From contig NZ_FNYD01000010.1 of the NCBI RefSeq assembly GCF_900109035.1, positions 1-64,000 of the forward strand: a stretch of DNA of 64,000 nucleotides, given 5' to 3'. Positions 1 to 8,889 of the stretch are shown one piece after another. This DNA is from Cribrihabitans marinus. GTDB lineage: Bacteria; Pseudomonadota; Alphaproteobacteria; Rhodobacterales; Rhodobacteraceae. Every line of letters starts with the position of its first letter. Positions within the stretch are counted from its first letter, which is position 1. Position numbers and translations under genes: made by a program. Under the pieces are notes generated by a model. The model had not been told where the DNA came from, made no database searches, and was given only the letters and a program-made list of their open reading frames with translations.

Positions 1-1927
1 GTCCATTTTGCCGTCCAGTCCTCTGCCTAATCTCGACAGCAGGACTCGCACAGACAGCCTCAGAGCGGCAGGAGGGGATCGGCGAGGCGCTTACAACTGG
101 TCGAACCACCGGTCTGAGCCAGCGTCTGGAAGCCGGCCAGCGTCTGATTATCCCGCCGTACGTTTCGTAACAGACATGGAACAATTTGCCGCGCCAAGTT
201 TCTCGGGACTGTGAAAGAGTACGATCCTGGTCGACGACATTCCCGGTACTGAGATGAGACATCAGCCGCTGCATTTTGTATTCTAGTTTGGCGTAGTTTC
301 GTGCGGCGGACCGCGGAGTCATCACCGAGAGCACTCGGTAGCCGGCGGCCTGCACACAATACCCGATCAGCCGTTCCTGCACATGGGCGAGCCCCCCGTC
401 GACATGATGAGGTTCCTTGTTGTACTCCTCCCACTCCCAAGGCCTTTCGAACATCTGGCGCAGCGCTTTGGTGCGAAACCAATACATTGTGCCGATGGGA
501 GCTACAGGTGTGGCCTTGTCCAGGGGGACATTGAGCTTCAGTTCATTTGCCAACCTGCGCGCCGGAGCGTAATTGTTATACCAGGAATGACCCAAGGTGC
601 CGAAGCCGATGTGGATAATTGGCGGAATCAGGAGGCCCAGATCCGGTTCAGCTTCCATCTTGTCGAGGAGATTGCTGACATAGCCGCGGCTGGCAACCAG
701 GTTCTCAAACAGATGTGTTTTGAATTCCTCTGACACCCGTGGCGAAACCTGTGGCGTGCGCTTGGAATGCAGGCGAAGAGCCACCTCATATTTGTCGGAC
801 AAGATCACATCCCGGAAGGTGATGAACAGTGACGCCATATCGCGTCCGCGATTCTGTTCGACAACACGCACCTCCACTGCATCGATCGGGTAACCAGCCT
901 CCGTTAGGTAGCGCTCGATGTTCTGCCTGTCGTCTTCGCTGGCAGTAGTGACAAACAGGTGGTGAGGAGCGGGAATATTCTTCGCCAACTCGGTCAGCTC
1001 GGTGATCATACTGGGATAGTAGGCATGGATGAATACAGCGACTGTTCCGAATTTCCATTCATTCTTTTCGGATGGCGGCGCCGTTGTAGGCAAAACCTCG
1101 AACTGGTCGGCGATCGCGTTGAATTCGCGCATCGGTATTGTGAGAACCGTGTGGCGAACTGCCGTTTGGTATGCCGCCGGATGACGCTTGCGCAGGAGGT
1201 CGAGTGCGGGTCTGAGGGCGATGGCGTTGATATCGTGGAGCAGCGGATCGAGAGAGAGAACCTCCAGTGGCAGGCAAGGGCATCCTTGCGCGACAAGGCG
1301 ATGGACCTCGTAGAGCCGTGGATCGTTGGTTTGTAGCTGATCGAGCGCGAGTGGAAACAGGACGCTATGCCCCTGCGTTTCAAGGAAGCGTGCGAACGGT
1401 CCCAGGCCGAGCCTGAAATCCGTCCAGTCGTCGCTGCCCTTGACCTTGTGCCAGAAATCCCGAAACCCGTCGGCGGCTTGCAACGTGGCACTGAAAATAG
1501 CAAAGTCCAGATAGGGCACACGTGATGGCAGTCCCTCGTTCTTCATGCGAACGTCGATTTGGGTATTGTGCCAGTAAGGTGAAAACAACCCGGTCTGGGT
1601 TTCCTCCATCTGCTCGAGTATCGGCGCCACAGGACCTATTGGCGCAATCACATGACCGCCGGTTGCGATGATCGGGACTCTGGGGTCTGTCGACCCGCTC
1701 GTTTCCGCTAGCAAACCGGCCCGCAGCCCGGCGAGGTAGGATGTCTCCGCACGGGGCTCAATCAGAACATCATCCGGCAGGAACCGGTCCAGCGTGCCGT
1801 TGACATCCTGGTGCGAGGTGACAACAACGAGCCGGTCGCACGACGCGCGCAATTCTGCCAGGGCGTGGTCTGCCGGCGCCGTGCCGATCCGGCCACGCGG
1901 TAGGACATAGATGGCGGTGCAATTCAT
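1..1927 (-). CDS. RgpF-like glycosyltransferase, C-terminus cut by window edge
   Basis: The frame runs open from the ATG at 1927 to the left edge, about 642 codons, so the C-terminus is missing. From about residue 295 it carries blocks typical of the rhamnan-synthesis F (RgpF) family: VFIHAYYPSM, EQNRGRDMASL, LRLHSKRTP (about 385) and GTMYWFRTKAL (about 480). These are known from proteins that build rhamnose-containing wall or capsular glycans. Residues 1-290 are not recognised and may be a second transferase domain. The ATG overlaps the stop of the upstream sulfotransferase (ATGA), so this is the third gene of a minus-strand operon after the epimerase and sulfotransferase. The exact sugar cannot be inferred. 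The family call is fairly secure; the enzymatic detail is not. Confidence 0.8.
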   Translation of the reverse strand, partial: MNCTAIYVLPRGRIGTAPADHALAELRASCDRLVVVTSHQDVNGTLDRFLPDDVLIEPRAETSYLAGLRAGLLAETSGSTDPRVPIIATGGHVIAPIGPVAPILEQMEETQTGLFSPYWHNTQIDVRMKNEGLPSRVPYLDFAIFSATLQAADGFRDFWHKVKGSDDWTDFRLGLGPFARFLETQGHSVLFPLALDQLQTNDPRLYEVHRLVAQGCPCLPLEVLSLDPLLHDINAIALRPALDLLRKRHPAAYQTAVRHTVLTIPMREFNAIADQFEVLPTTAPPSEKNEWKFGTVAVFIHAYYPSMITELTELAKNIPAPHHLFVTTASEDDRQNIERYLTEAGYPIDAVEVRVVEQNRGRDMASLFITFRDVILSDKYEVALRLHSKRTPQVSPRVSEEFKTHLFENLVASRGYVSNLLDKMEAEPDLGLLIPPIIHIGFGTLGHSWYNNYAPARRLANELKLNVPLDKATPVAPIGTMYWFRTKALRQMFERPWEWEEYNKEPHHVDGGLAHVQERLIGYCVQAAGYRVLSVMTPRSAARNYAKLEYKMQRLMSHLSTGNVVDQDRTLSQSRETWRGKLFHVCYETYGGIIRRWPASRRWLRPVVRPVVSASPIPSCRSEAVCASPAVEIRQRTGRQNG

Positions 1928-2973
1928 CGCGCTGTCCTTTCGTTTGTTGTCAGTCTTTGCACCATGGCCTCTGCGGCCTGGCGGATGGGGTCGGCCATGG
2001 ACAGAAGATACATATTGTAATGGACATACTTTCGCGGTTCGGCTGAAAACAACTGCTCGTCTTCGCCTACATCGATGCTCCAGGTGCCCCTGAGGCGATC
2101 TTTCAAGACTTTTTCGATCCGAAGCCGCAACAAGGAGTCACTTGGTACAGAGATCACACGGCGGGCGCTGTGCGCATGTTCCTGCACCAGCTTGCGGATT
2201 TCGCGTTGTTCTTCCACCGAAACGGAGCGTGTGAACCGCAAGCGCAAGTCCGAACCGACATTGGGCTGACCCTGGCCGTATATCAGGTTCATCAGGCGCA
2301 AGAACTCGGTCAATTCGATTGGGTACTTCACGTTGACCGGATTGACATGCCGCGCACGGAAACCTTGCAAATTCAGAATCGCGCCTGTCAGATGCTCATA
2401 TATGTCAATGTCGCGCCTCTTTAGAATGTCGTACGGCACCGCATGAATTCGAGCCCGGTTCCGGGCAAGCAGATGGTTGAGATCGCGCATAGGATTGAGC
2501 AGGCGAGACCGCAACGGGTCCGCGGCTGCCAAGGAAAATCGCTCGGCGAACCCCATAGAACGCCCTTGCTTGACCTCTTCGGCCCAGAAGGACGGAAAAA
2601 CGTCGAGCGGATCACGGACGACGTAAATCAGTTCGTATGTGTCGAACCCGAGTCGGTCGGCCAAGATGTCGAAACTCGCTGGCTTCCAACGGCAAAACCC
2701 TTCGGCGGAGAACAGGATGCTTCGGTTGTCGGCGCGAGCTGTCTCACCCAACTTTTCGAGAACGTTTCGACGCGGGGCCTGCGGGTGAAGGTATTCATCC
2801 GCATTATGTGCAAGGTGATGATGCGCTCCCAATTCCTTTGTACCCGCATCGGGGTACAGCCAGCCACTTTGACCCAAAGGGAGGCCGCTCTCTTCCAGGT
2901 TTACCTGGATGAAACTGGATGCCGTTTTGTGGGGCCCAATATGTAAAACCAGCCGTCGGTGTGATGTCTTCAT
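1924..2973 (-). CDS. Sulfotransferase-like protein (polysaccharide cluster)
   Basis: A 349-residue protein. HIGPHKTASSFIQ at residues 11-23 fits the 5'-phosphosulfate loop of PAPS-dependent sulfotransferases. VVRDPLDVFPSF (about 118-129, with Arg120 and Ser128) fits the 3'-phosphate loop. Such enzymes move sulfate from PAPS to a hydroxyl or amine of a sugar or other acceptor. There is no signal peptide or membrane segment, so it is probably cytosolic and acts on precursors. It overlaps the genes on both sides by 4 bases (ATGA), so it is co-translated with the epimerase and the RgpF-like transferase. Two more sulfotransferase-like proteins lie in the divergent arm. The acceptor is unknown; the family is distant, and a non-sulfotransferase P-loop role cannot be excluded. 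Confidence 0.75.
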   Translation of the reverse strand: MKTSHRRLVLHIGPHKTASSFIQVNLEESGLPLGQSGWLYPDAGTKELGAHHHLAHNADEYLHPQAPRRNVLEKLGETARADNRSILFSAEGFCRWKPASFDILADRLGFDTYELIYVVRDPLDVFPSFWAEEVKQGRSMGFAERFSLAAADPLRSRLLNPMRDLNHLLARNRARIHAVPYDILKRRDIDIYEHLTGAILNLQGFRARHVNPVNVKYPIELTEFLRLMNLIYGQGQPNVGSDLRLRFTRSVSVEEQREIRKLVQEHAHSARRVISVPSDSLLRLRIEKVLKDRLRGTWSIDVGEDEQLFSAEPRKYVHYNMYLLSMADPIRQAAEAMVQRLTTNERTAR

Positions 2974-4121
2974 GTGTCGCTGTCAAATCCAACGAGGGCC
3001 GCAGTTGGCTTTGGCCGATTGTCGTTTCGGTCGCCGGAAGTCGACGACGTCGCCTCGGCCAGCCAAGCGGTCAGTTGGGCCATTCCGTTGACAAGGTCAA
3101 ACTCTGGTTGCCATCCCAGTTCAAGCCTTGCGCGAGAATTGTCGGCCACGGCGTGTCGGATATCGCCGGGGCGATACCCGCCGGAGATCCGTAGTTGCCC
3201 GTCGTCTGCACACATATTCAGCAACAACCGTCTTGCGGCTTCCACGATTGTCGTTCCCTCACCACTGCCGATGTCGAGAATGCCTTCCGGCATGACTTCG
3301 ACAGTGCCCATGCGGAAAAATGCTGCAACGACATCATCGACATATACGAAGTCCCGGGTGATCTCACCGTCTTCGTAGATGTCCAGGATCCTTCGCTCGG
3401 CGATCTGCTGGGCAAAAATCGTCAGGACGCCGGTATAGGGGTTGCCCAGCGCTTGGCCCGGGCCATAGACATTCTGCAAGCGGAGGATACCGACTTCGGT
3501 CCCGCTTCCCCAGAACCCCTGCTGCAGAATGTACTCCTGCATAAGTTTGGTCGTCGCGTAGATTGACGTTGGGTTGGCAGGGCAGTTTGCATCGGTGGCA
3601 ATTGGGGTCAAGCGGTTGCCGAAACGGTCCTTCGGCGCAAAATCACCCGCAGCCAGGGCCGAACTTTTTCGTGCAACTGCAACAGCGGGATTTCCGTCGG
3701 CGTCAATGCACGCGCCCTCGCCGTAGACGGCGCGTGAACCAGCAAGGATGACCCTTCGAACCTCAGACCGCGATGCTTTCAGAGCCTCAAGCAGTTTGGC
3801 CGTTCCAGTGACGTTGACGTCGGCATAACGTGCGGGAACGTCATGAGACTGGCCCGTGCCGGTTTCCGCCGCGAGGTGGTAGACGATATCCGGAGCCGCC
3901 TTGTCGATTGCCGCGTCCAGGGCTGCACGATCGCGGACATCGCCCTCAATGACGTCAACGCCAAGCCAGGCAAGCCGCCTACGGTTCGCGGCGTGGATGC
4001 TGGCCACCTGCTGATGGAAGTTGTCGAAGACGGTCACATGGGCACCATCGCGCGCCCAGCGTTCCGCAAGCTTTGCTCCGACGAAGCCGACACCGCCTGT
4101 TACAAAAACACGCTCGTTCAT
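2970..4121 (-). CDS. NAD-dependent sugar epimerase/dehydratase (extended SDR)
   Basis: A 383-residue extended short-chain dehydrogenase/reductase. TGGVGFVG at residues 8-15 is the NAD-binding Gly motif. SIYATTK near residue 188 carries the catalytic Tyr and Lys. The stretch NVYGPGQ...NPYTGVLTIF and RDFVYVDDVV resembles nucleotide-sugar 4-epimerases, including dTDP-L-rhamnose 4-epimerases, and is placed before RgpF-like genes. It probably supplies an activated sugar for the polysaccharide. It is the first gene of the minus-strand arm and its stop overlaps the next ATG. The C-terminal ~25 residues after the fold are polar and low in complexity. The exact substrate (UDP-glucose, UDP-GlcA or dTDP-6-deoxy sugar) cannot be told from sequence alone. 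Confidence 0.85.
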   Translation of the reverse strand: MNERVFVTGGVGFVGAKLAERWARDGAHVTVFDNFHQQVASIHAANRRRLAWLGVDVIEGDVRDRAALDAAIDKAAPDIVYHLAAETGTGQSHDVPARYADVNVTGTAKLLEALKASRSEVRRVILAGSRAVYGEGACIDADGNPAVAVARKSSALAAGDFAPKDRFGNRLTPIATDANCPANPTSIYATTKLMQEYILQQGFWGSGTEVGILRLQNVYGPGQALGNPYTGVLTIFAQQIAERRILDIYEDGEITRDFVYVDDVVAAFFRMGTVEVMPEGILDIGSGEGTTIVEAARRLLLNMCADDGQLRISGGYRPGDIRHAVADNSRARLELGWQPEFDLVNGMAQLTAWLAEATSSTSGDRNDNRPKPTAALVGFDSDT

Positions 4122-4826
4122 TGGGCAAAGGTCCCGGTATGATCCAGCAGTTCACGCGGTAAAGGACGACCATCCCCTTTCGGACCACCTTATTCGCGCA
4201 TGCTTACTTCTTGTTCCTCTGCATTGGTCGTGCGAACCAATGGGCCACCGCTTATCGGTTTCTCTGCTGCTAACAATCCAGCCTTGGTTCTGCAACCAGG
4301 AACTGTAGGGCATCTAATGGTCCTATGCATGATGGACATGCGCCAATTTCAGGTTCGTCGCCAGATGGCACTCGGCTTCGGTACCCGCATTTGTCGTATT
4401 CCCGCTTGCTGCAAAACGAGGCCGGATCGATTCATCCGACCCTCTGAGCGGCTGCACCGAAGCGCCCTTTAGCTCAATCTTTTTGGTGGGTGGGTTGATC
4501 CTTGGAATCCCAGCCGTTAGGCGATACCGGGTCGTGTGTAAGAGAGAGCATTGTGATCAAAGCTCCTGATCGCAGAGTGAGTTGGACTGCATGCATGAGA
4601 AATAGAAATAAAACAATTACTTACAGAGATGCCGCGGTTTGGTCTTGCAGCCCTCCTCGCCGGTGGTTACGACGCGGCAGTAGTCAATGGGTCCTTGCGC
4701 CGACCCTGTTCCAGGCTGGCCGTTGCTACCATGTGGCGGGCCCAAAACGCGCAGAATGATCAACCCTCGGGCGACAGCTGCGTTGATAGGAGCGGATAGG
4801 CTCGTGAATTTTGGTGGAGCGCATGC
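4122..4826. other. Divergent intergenic region of the polysaccharide cluster
   Basis: About 705 bases lie between the epimerase (minus) and the 168-residue protein (plus). The stretch is more AT-rich than most of the window, for example the A-rich run near 4599-4622. It must hold promoters for both arms. The short open frames inside it (for instance 4200-4472 and 4502-4759) lack ribosome sites and plausible protein composition, so I do not call them genes. I saw no convincing tRNA, terminator or repeat. Confidence 0.6.
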
Positions 4827-5333
4827 ATGATCATCACTACAGTAGATAACCTATCGGCGCTTGACCCGAAGCACCGCATGATGACTTGGCCTGGCCCTCG
4901 GATCATGATTTCTGACCCTGAAGCTCAACCAAAGCGCGAAACGAGGCCATCGCATCCGGGCGACTTTGTTGTGATCGACTTTGCGACAGCACCCGCGAGC
5001 AGCTTCGACGCCCTGCGTATCGCCATTGGACGCGCCGCCCGCGCGAGGATCGAAATGAGCGGTCCGCTACTGTTCTGCAACAAGGAGGTTCCAGGCAAGG
5101 AGGTCCGGCGTCTGGAGATTGCAGTAAGGCAGGATCCTTGGTTGATCGAGTCCAAGACTGACCCGACGGATGGCACGTTCTCAAAGCTGGTTCTAGGTGA
5201 GAGAATTGTCACCAACCCCTTGTTCCAGGGCTACTTCGTTAATCTGCACGAAGGCGTAACGGAAATGCAGATCGGCGGCTGTCTCGAGTTGATGGAACAG
5301 CATCTCGTCTGGCAAAGGGCGGAGCAGTCCTGA
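4827..5333 (+). CDS. Hypothetical protein at head of glycosyltransferase/sulfotransferase operon
   Basis: A 168-residue soluble protein that I do not recognise. The ATG at 4827 follows a good ribosome site (GGTGGAG, about 8 bases upstream). There is no signal peptide, membrane span or known motif. The sequence alternates hydrophobic and charged residues, with FVVIDFATAP near residue 48 and GPLLFCNKEVPGKE near 79, suggesting a small alpha/beta fold. Its stop overlaps the ATG of the 852-residue glycosyltransferase (TGATG), so it is translationally coupled to it and opens the plus-strand arm. A role in regulating or assembling the glycan is inferred from context only. Confidence 0.75.
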   Translation: MIITTVDNLSALDPKHRMMTWPGPRIMISDPEAQPKRETRPSHPGDFVVIDFATAPASSFDALRIAIGRAARARIEMSGPLLFCNKEVPGKEVRRLEIAVRQDPWLIESKTDPTDGTFSKLVLGERIVTNPLFQGYFVNLHEGVTEMQIGGCLELMEQHLVWQRAEQS

Positions 5334-7891
5334 TGAGCCTTGATGACCTGTGGCAAGAGATCCTGGCTGAAACCGGCCATCTGGAGCAACGCCCCGATTT
5401 TCGCTTTGATCCCGCGTTCTACGGTGCCCGCCACCCCGATCTTGTCGCAACGGGTGTCGATCTGCGTAAGCATTTCGAGAGTCACGGCAAGACCGAGGGA
5501 CGTTTCGCGAACGCCTATCAGGAAACGCTGAAACATGTGCCTGATCTCAACCGGCGGCTGGCCGACATCACCGTCGACCCCCGGTTGCGAGCCGAAATCG
5601 AGGCCGAGACTGACGGCGTCTTCGAGTTGATCTTCGAGCTCCTGTCGCTCGGCGACCCGATCGACAGGATGCTGTCGCATTTCTCTGAGCAACAGTATTT
5701 TCAGGCTTACCCGGATGTCCAGAAAGCTGGCCTGGTTGCATTGCACCATTTCACTCGGTTTGGCATCACCGAAGGTCGCCGAAGCTTGCGCGACATTCGC
5801 GAGAACCAGTTTCGCGGCAGTCTGGAGTTCGACAGAACAAAGCCGACATGCTGTATCTGTGTTCATCAGTTGACAAAAACTGGGGCACCGATTGTCGCCC
5901 TTGGGATGGCACGCGGTGCCAAAAATACGCATAATGTAATCATTATGTCCCTGGAGCAGGGACCTTTGCTGGCTGAATTCCAATCGGTGGCCAACATGGT
6001 TGTCGTAACTTCGCGGCCGGACGAAGATTTTGACTTTCTTGACCTGCCCAACGGTGGACAAGTCGATTTCGCAATTCTCAACTCCGCTGCATCCTTTTTG
6101 TTTGCCAAGGCCTTCATTCGCCGATCGATCCCGTATGCGAATTACATTCACGAATTCACCGACTATATTCCAGTTCGTCAGGCTTTTTGGAGCGCGCTCT
6201 TCTCTGACCTTATGGTCTTCATTTCGGAAAAAATGAGGCAGAACTGGACGCCTATGCTCAAGGATATGCGGTTTGATGTAGCGCAGGACTCTGTCATCAT
6301 TCCACAGCGGGTCATCCAGCGAAAGAATGTAGTGGCAAAGGAATACTCCGAAGCCCGCGAGCATCTGTCGCGACTAATTGGCGTTGATTGTAGGAATCGG
6401 CGCGTAGTCTATGGTGTCGGCTTTGTTGACTGGCGCAAGGGCACTGACTTGTTCGTGTTAACGGCGCAAATGGCGCGGAAGCGTGATCCAGATTCTCTGT
6501 TCGTATGGGTCGGGGATGGGCTGAATCACGAGCACATGCCCTTCGGCGTTTGGCTCGACAAGCATATGCGTGAGGCGGGGGCGAACGACCCCGGCGGAAA
6601 CCTGTTCTTTCTACCCACTGGACAGCATTATCTTGACGTGTGCCGTGCATCCGACGTGTTGTTCCTCCCGTCGAGGTCGGATCCACAGCCGAATGTCGTT
6701 TTTGAAGCGATGCAGTTCGGGGCGCGCGCAGTTCTATTCGAAAAGGCCACGTCGTTCGACGACGATGTGTACGCAGGCATAGACGAACTCCAGCGCGTGG
6801 AATACGGGGACCTGGTCGGGGCCTGCGATGCCCTTCTCTCGGCCCCCATGAAACAACCCGCCCGAATTGGCCTGCCGTCGTTCCCGCGCAAGCGATCGGA
6901 TGCCGATGTGTTTCAGTCCATATCCCAGGCTCTGAACAAACGCCTTTCCGAGCAACGCCATTTTGTTGCCGGCGGCGGAGACTACGACATACCGATGCTG
7001 TTCACGACGTATGAACGCGACCGTGAGGCACGCAGGAACGAACGCGAGAAGATGTGGTCCTACAACCGGCTCTGGGTCTGGCGGTCAAGCGCGCAGGCTG
7101 AAGCCGAATTGGCCGCCTCCGACAACTGGGTGCACCAGAACTGCCGGATAGAGCGTTTCGCCTGGAGCGACACTGTGCCGCCCGTCGACTACTCCGTGCA
7201 TATCCACGCCCATTATCTCGACAACCTCGGTGGCGACCTGCTCTATTACCGGACCCTGCACGAGGCGCGGCGCATCGTCGTTACGACCGACAGCACCGAA
7301 AAGGCGGATCGGATCGCCCAGATAGGCAGGCAGGCCGGCATCGGGGTTGAGACTATCGTTGTTCCGAACAAGGGCCGCGATATCCTGCCCTTCATGCAGC
7401 TCTTCGCCAATGGCCATGCGCAGGAAGATGAAATCTGGTGCCATGTGCACCAGAAGAAGTCCCTCGAGGTCACGGACGCGGGAGAGACCTGGCGCCGCTT
7501 CCTGATGGCGATCCTGCTTGGTGACGACACCCGGTTTTCTGCAGCGCTGGAACTGGTCGCCGCGCCCGAGACCGGCCTTGTCACGGCCTTCGATCCCGGC
7601 GTCAGCAACTGGGCCGGATCGCGCCGCCTTCTGCCGCAAATCGCGCCCAGGCTGCCGGGGCCGATCCCTGAACACGCGCTGCTGTTCCCGGTGGGAAACA
7701 TGTTCTGGACACGCGGACGGGTCGTTGCCGAGATGAACGGAATATTCGGGGAGAACTACCCCTGGCCGAACGAGCCCATTGCCACTGACGGCACCGTCTA
7801 TCACCTGATCGAGCGGCTCTGGCCGGCGGCGAGCGCAATGGCAGGGCTGAACGCGGTATTCCTGGACAAGCCGGATCAGAAAAGGGTGTGA
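5333..7891 (+). CDS. Multidomain glycosyltransferase: GT4-type domain plus RgpF-like domain
   Basis: An 852-residue protein. Two N-terminal copies of an FY/YF..PDL/V...HF...G..EGR motif (about residues 24-60 and 122-150) match a repeat often found before glycosyltransferases in polysaccharide loci. Next comes a GT4-type domain (about 170-500) with VWVGDG and LPSRSDPQPNVVFEAMQFG, the latter carrying the donor-binding acidic region. Residues about 560-850 are RgpF-like: VHIHAHYLDNL, VPNKGRDILPF, CHVHQKKS and PVGNMFWTRGRV. It probably adds two or more sugars to the glycan. It overlaps both neighbours (TGATG, then GTGTGA), so it belongs to the plus-strand operon. The substrate is unknown. Confidence 0.85.
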   Translation: MSLDDLWQEILAETGHLEQRPDFRFDPAFYGARHPDLVATGVDLRKHFESHGKTEGRFANAYQETLKHVPDLNRRLADITVDPRLRAEIEAETDGVFELIFELLSLGDPIDRMLSHFSEQQYFQAYPDVQKAGLVALHHFTRFGITEGRRSLRDIRENQFRGSLEFDRTKPTCCICVHQLTKTGAPIVALGMARGAKNTHNVIIMSLEQGPLLAEFQSVANMVVVTSRPDEDFDFLDLPNGGQVDFAILNSAASFLFAKAFIRRSIPYANYIHEFTDYIPVRQAFWSALFSDLMVFISEKMRQNWTPMLKDMRFDVAQDSVIIPQRVIQRKNVVAKEYSEAREHLSRLIGVDCRNRRVVYGVGFVDWRKGTDLFVLTAQMARKRDPDSLFVWVGDGLNHEHMPFGVWLDKHMREAGANDPGGNLFFLPTGQHYLDVCRASDVLFLPSRSDPQPNVVFEAMQFGARAVLFEKATSFDDDVYAGIDELQRVEYGDLVGACDALLSAPMKQPARIGLPSFPRKRSDADVFQSISQALNKRLSEQRHFVAGGGDYDIPMLFTTYERDREARRNEREKMWSYNRLWVWRSSAQAEAELAASDNWVHQNCRIERFAWSDTVPPVDYSVHIHAHYLDNLGGDLLYYRTLHEARRIVVTTDSTEKADRIAQIGRQAGIGVETIVVPNKGRDILPFMQLFANGHAQEDEIWCHVHQKKSLEVTDAGETWRRFLMAILLGDDTRFSAALELVAAPETGLVTAFDPGVSNWAGSRRLLPQIAPRLPGPIPEHALLFPVGNMFWTRGRVVAEMNGIFGENYPWPNEPIATDGTVYHLIERLWPAASAMAGLNAVFLDKPDQKRV

Positions 7892-8889
7892 CCGAAATGC
7901 GGATCGTTTTTCATATAGGGATGGGAAAAACTGGAACCACTTCCATTCAGCACGCCTTGGCGAACAGCACCACTGCCCTGGCAAATCAGAAATCAGCTTA
8001 CATGGGCATGTGGTTTGATGCGATTGATCCGGCGTACGGGGGGCTACAGGGGTTCTCTCGTTTCGTAGGTGAAGCCGATGAGAAAAAAATATTGAGTGCT
8101 GAAGTATTCCATAGGTACCTTGTTGACCGTGCTGAGAAAGAAGGCATCGAAACTTACATTTTCTCGAATGAAGGCTTGTTTCAGGCTGGGCCGCAACTAG
8201 AGCTCTTTTTTAGCACCTTACAGGCACAAGGGCTCTCTATTTCCTTTGTGGTTTATTTGCGCGACCCGAGGGCGTGGTTACCTTCGGCCTATACGCAATG
8301 GGCGATCCGGCACAAGACGAACGAAGGCCCGGTTCAGGACTTTCCAACCGCCGCCCGACGCCTGATTACGCAATACCAGATGATCCGGTTCTGGCGTGAG
8401 AATTTCGGGACCGCCCTGAAAGTGAAACCGTTCGACAGCAGCTTGGATGTCATTCAGGATTTCGCAGGGATTTTGGGTTTGGACTTGCCCAAGTCCGACA
8501 CCCGAAGGCTTGAGCGCGCTGAACCGGCCGACACCCTGCTGCGAGCGATGTTCAACACTCGCTTTCAAGACAAGGTTCTGCCCGATGAGTTTGACAGGTT
8601 CGTCACGAATTCTTCAAGCGCGCCGCCTCCCTCCCTTCAGGATATGGCGAAGCGATGCTTCAACCACCAGGCCGCCGAAGAGATCATTGCTGAGAAGCGG
8701 GAATTGTTCGAGTATATCCGCGACAACATCGGGTTCGATTTCTTTGACGAGGAGCCTCGGCCTTCGAACTTGCCGGACGATACCGAGCTTCAACGCCGGG
8801 TGATCGACTACCTCGTCGAGGTGACCTTTGACCAGGCGCAGCGTCTCAAACGGCTGGAGCGACTGATCTATGATCACATGGGGAAATGA
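7888..8889 (+). CDS. Sulfotransferase-like protein
   Basis: A 333-residue protein from a GTG at 7888 that overlaps the previous stop; an ATG at 7897 is equally possible. HIGMGKTGTTSIQ (about residues 8-20) matches the PAPS 5'-phosphosulfate loop, and YLRDPRAWLPSAY (about 123-135) the 3'-phosphate loop with its Arg and Ser. The C-terminus is charged and helical. The coding sequence is conspicuously AT-rich near 8086-8230 compared with the rest of the window, which hints at a different origin. It is coupled by ATGA to another sulfotransferase-like gene. The likely job is sulfation of the cluster's glycan; the acceptor is unknown. Confidence 0.75.
   Translation: MTEMRIVFHIGMGKTGTTSIQHALANSTTALANQKSAYMGMWFDAIDPAYGGLQGFSRFVGEADEKKILSAEVFHRYLVDRAEKEGIETYIFSNEGLFQAGPQLELFFSTLQAQGLSISFVVYLRDPRAWLPSAYTQWAIRHKTNEGPVQDFPTAARRLITQYQMIRFWRENFGTALKVKPFDSSLDVIQDFAGILGLDLPKSDTRRLERAEPADTLLRAMFNTRFQDKVLPDEFDRFVTNSSSAPPPSLQDMAKRCFNHQAAEEIIAEKRELFEYIRDNIGFDFFDEEPRPSNLPDDTELQRRVIDYLVEVTFDQAQRLKRLERLIYDHMGK

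Noticed and set aside
4502-4759. 85-codon open frame in the divergent gap
   Set aside because: No ribosome site, unlikely residue composition, no coupling to neighbours.
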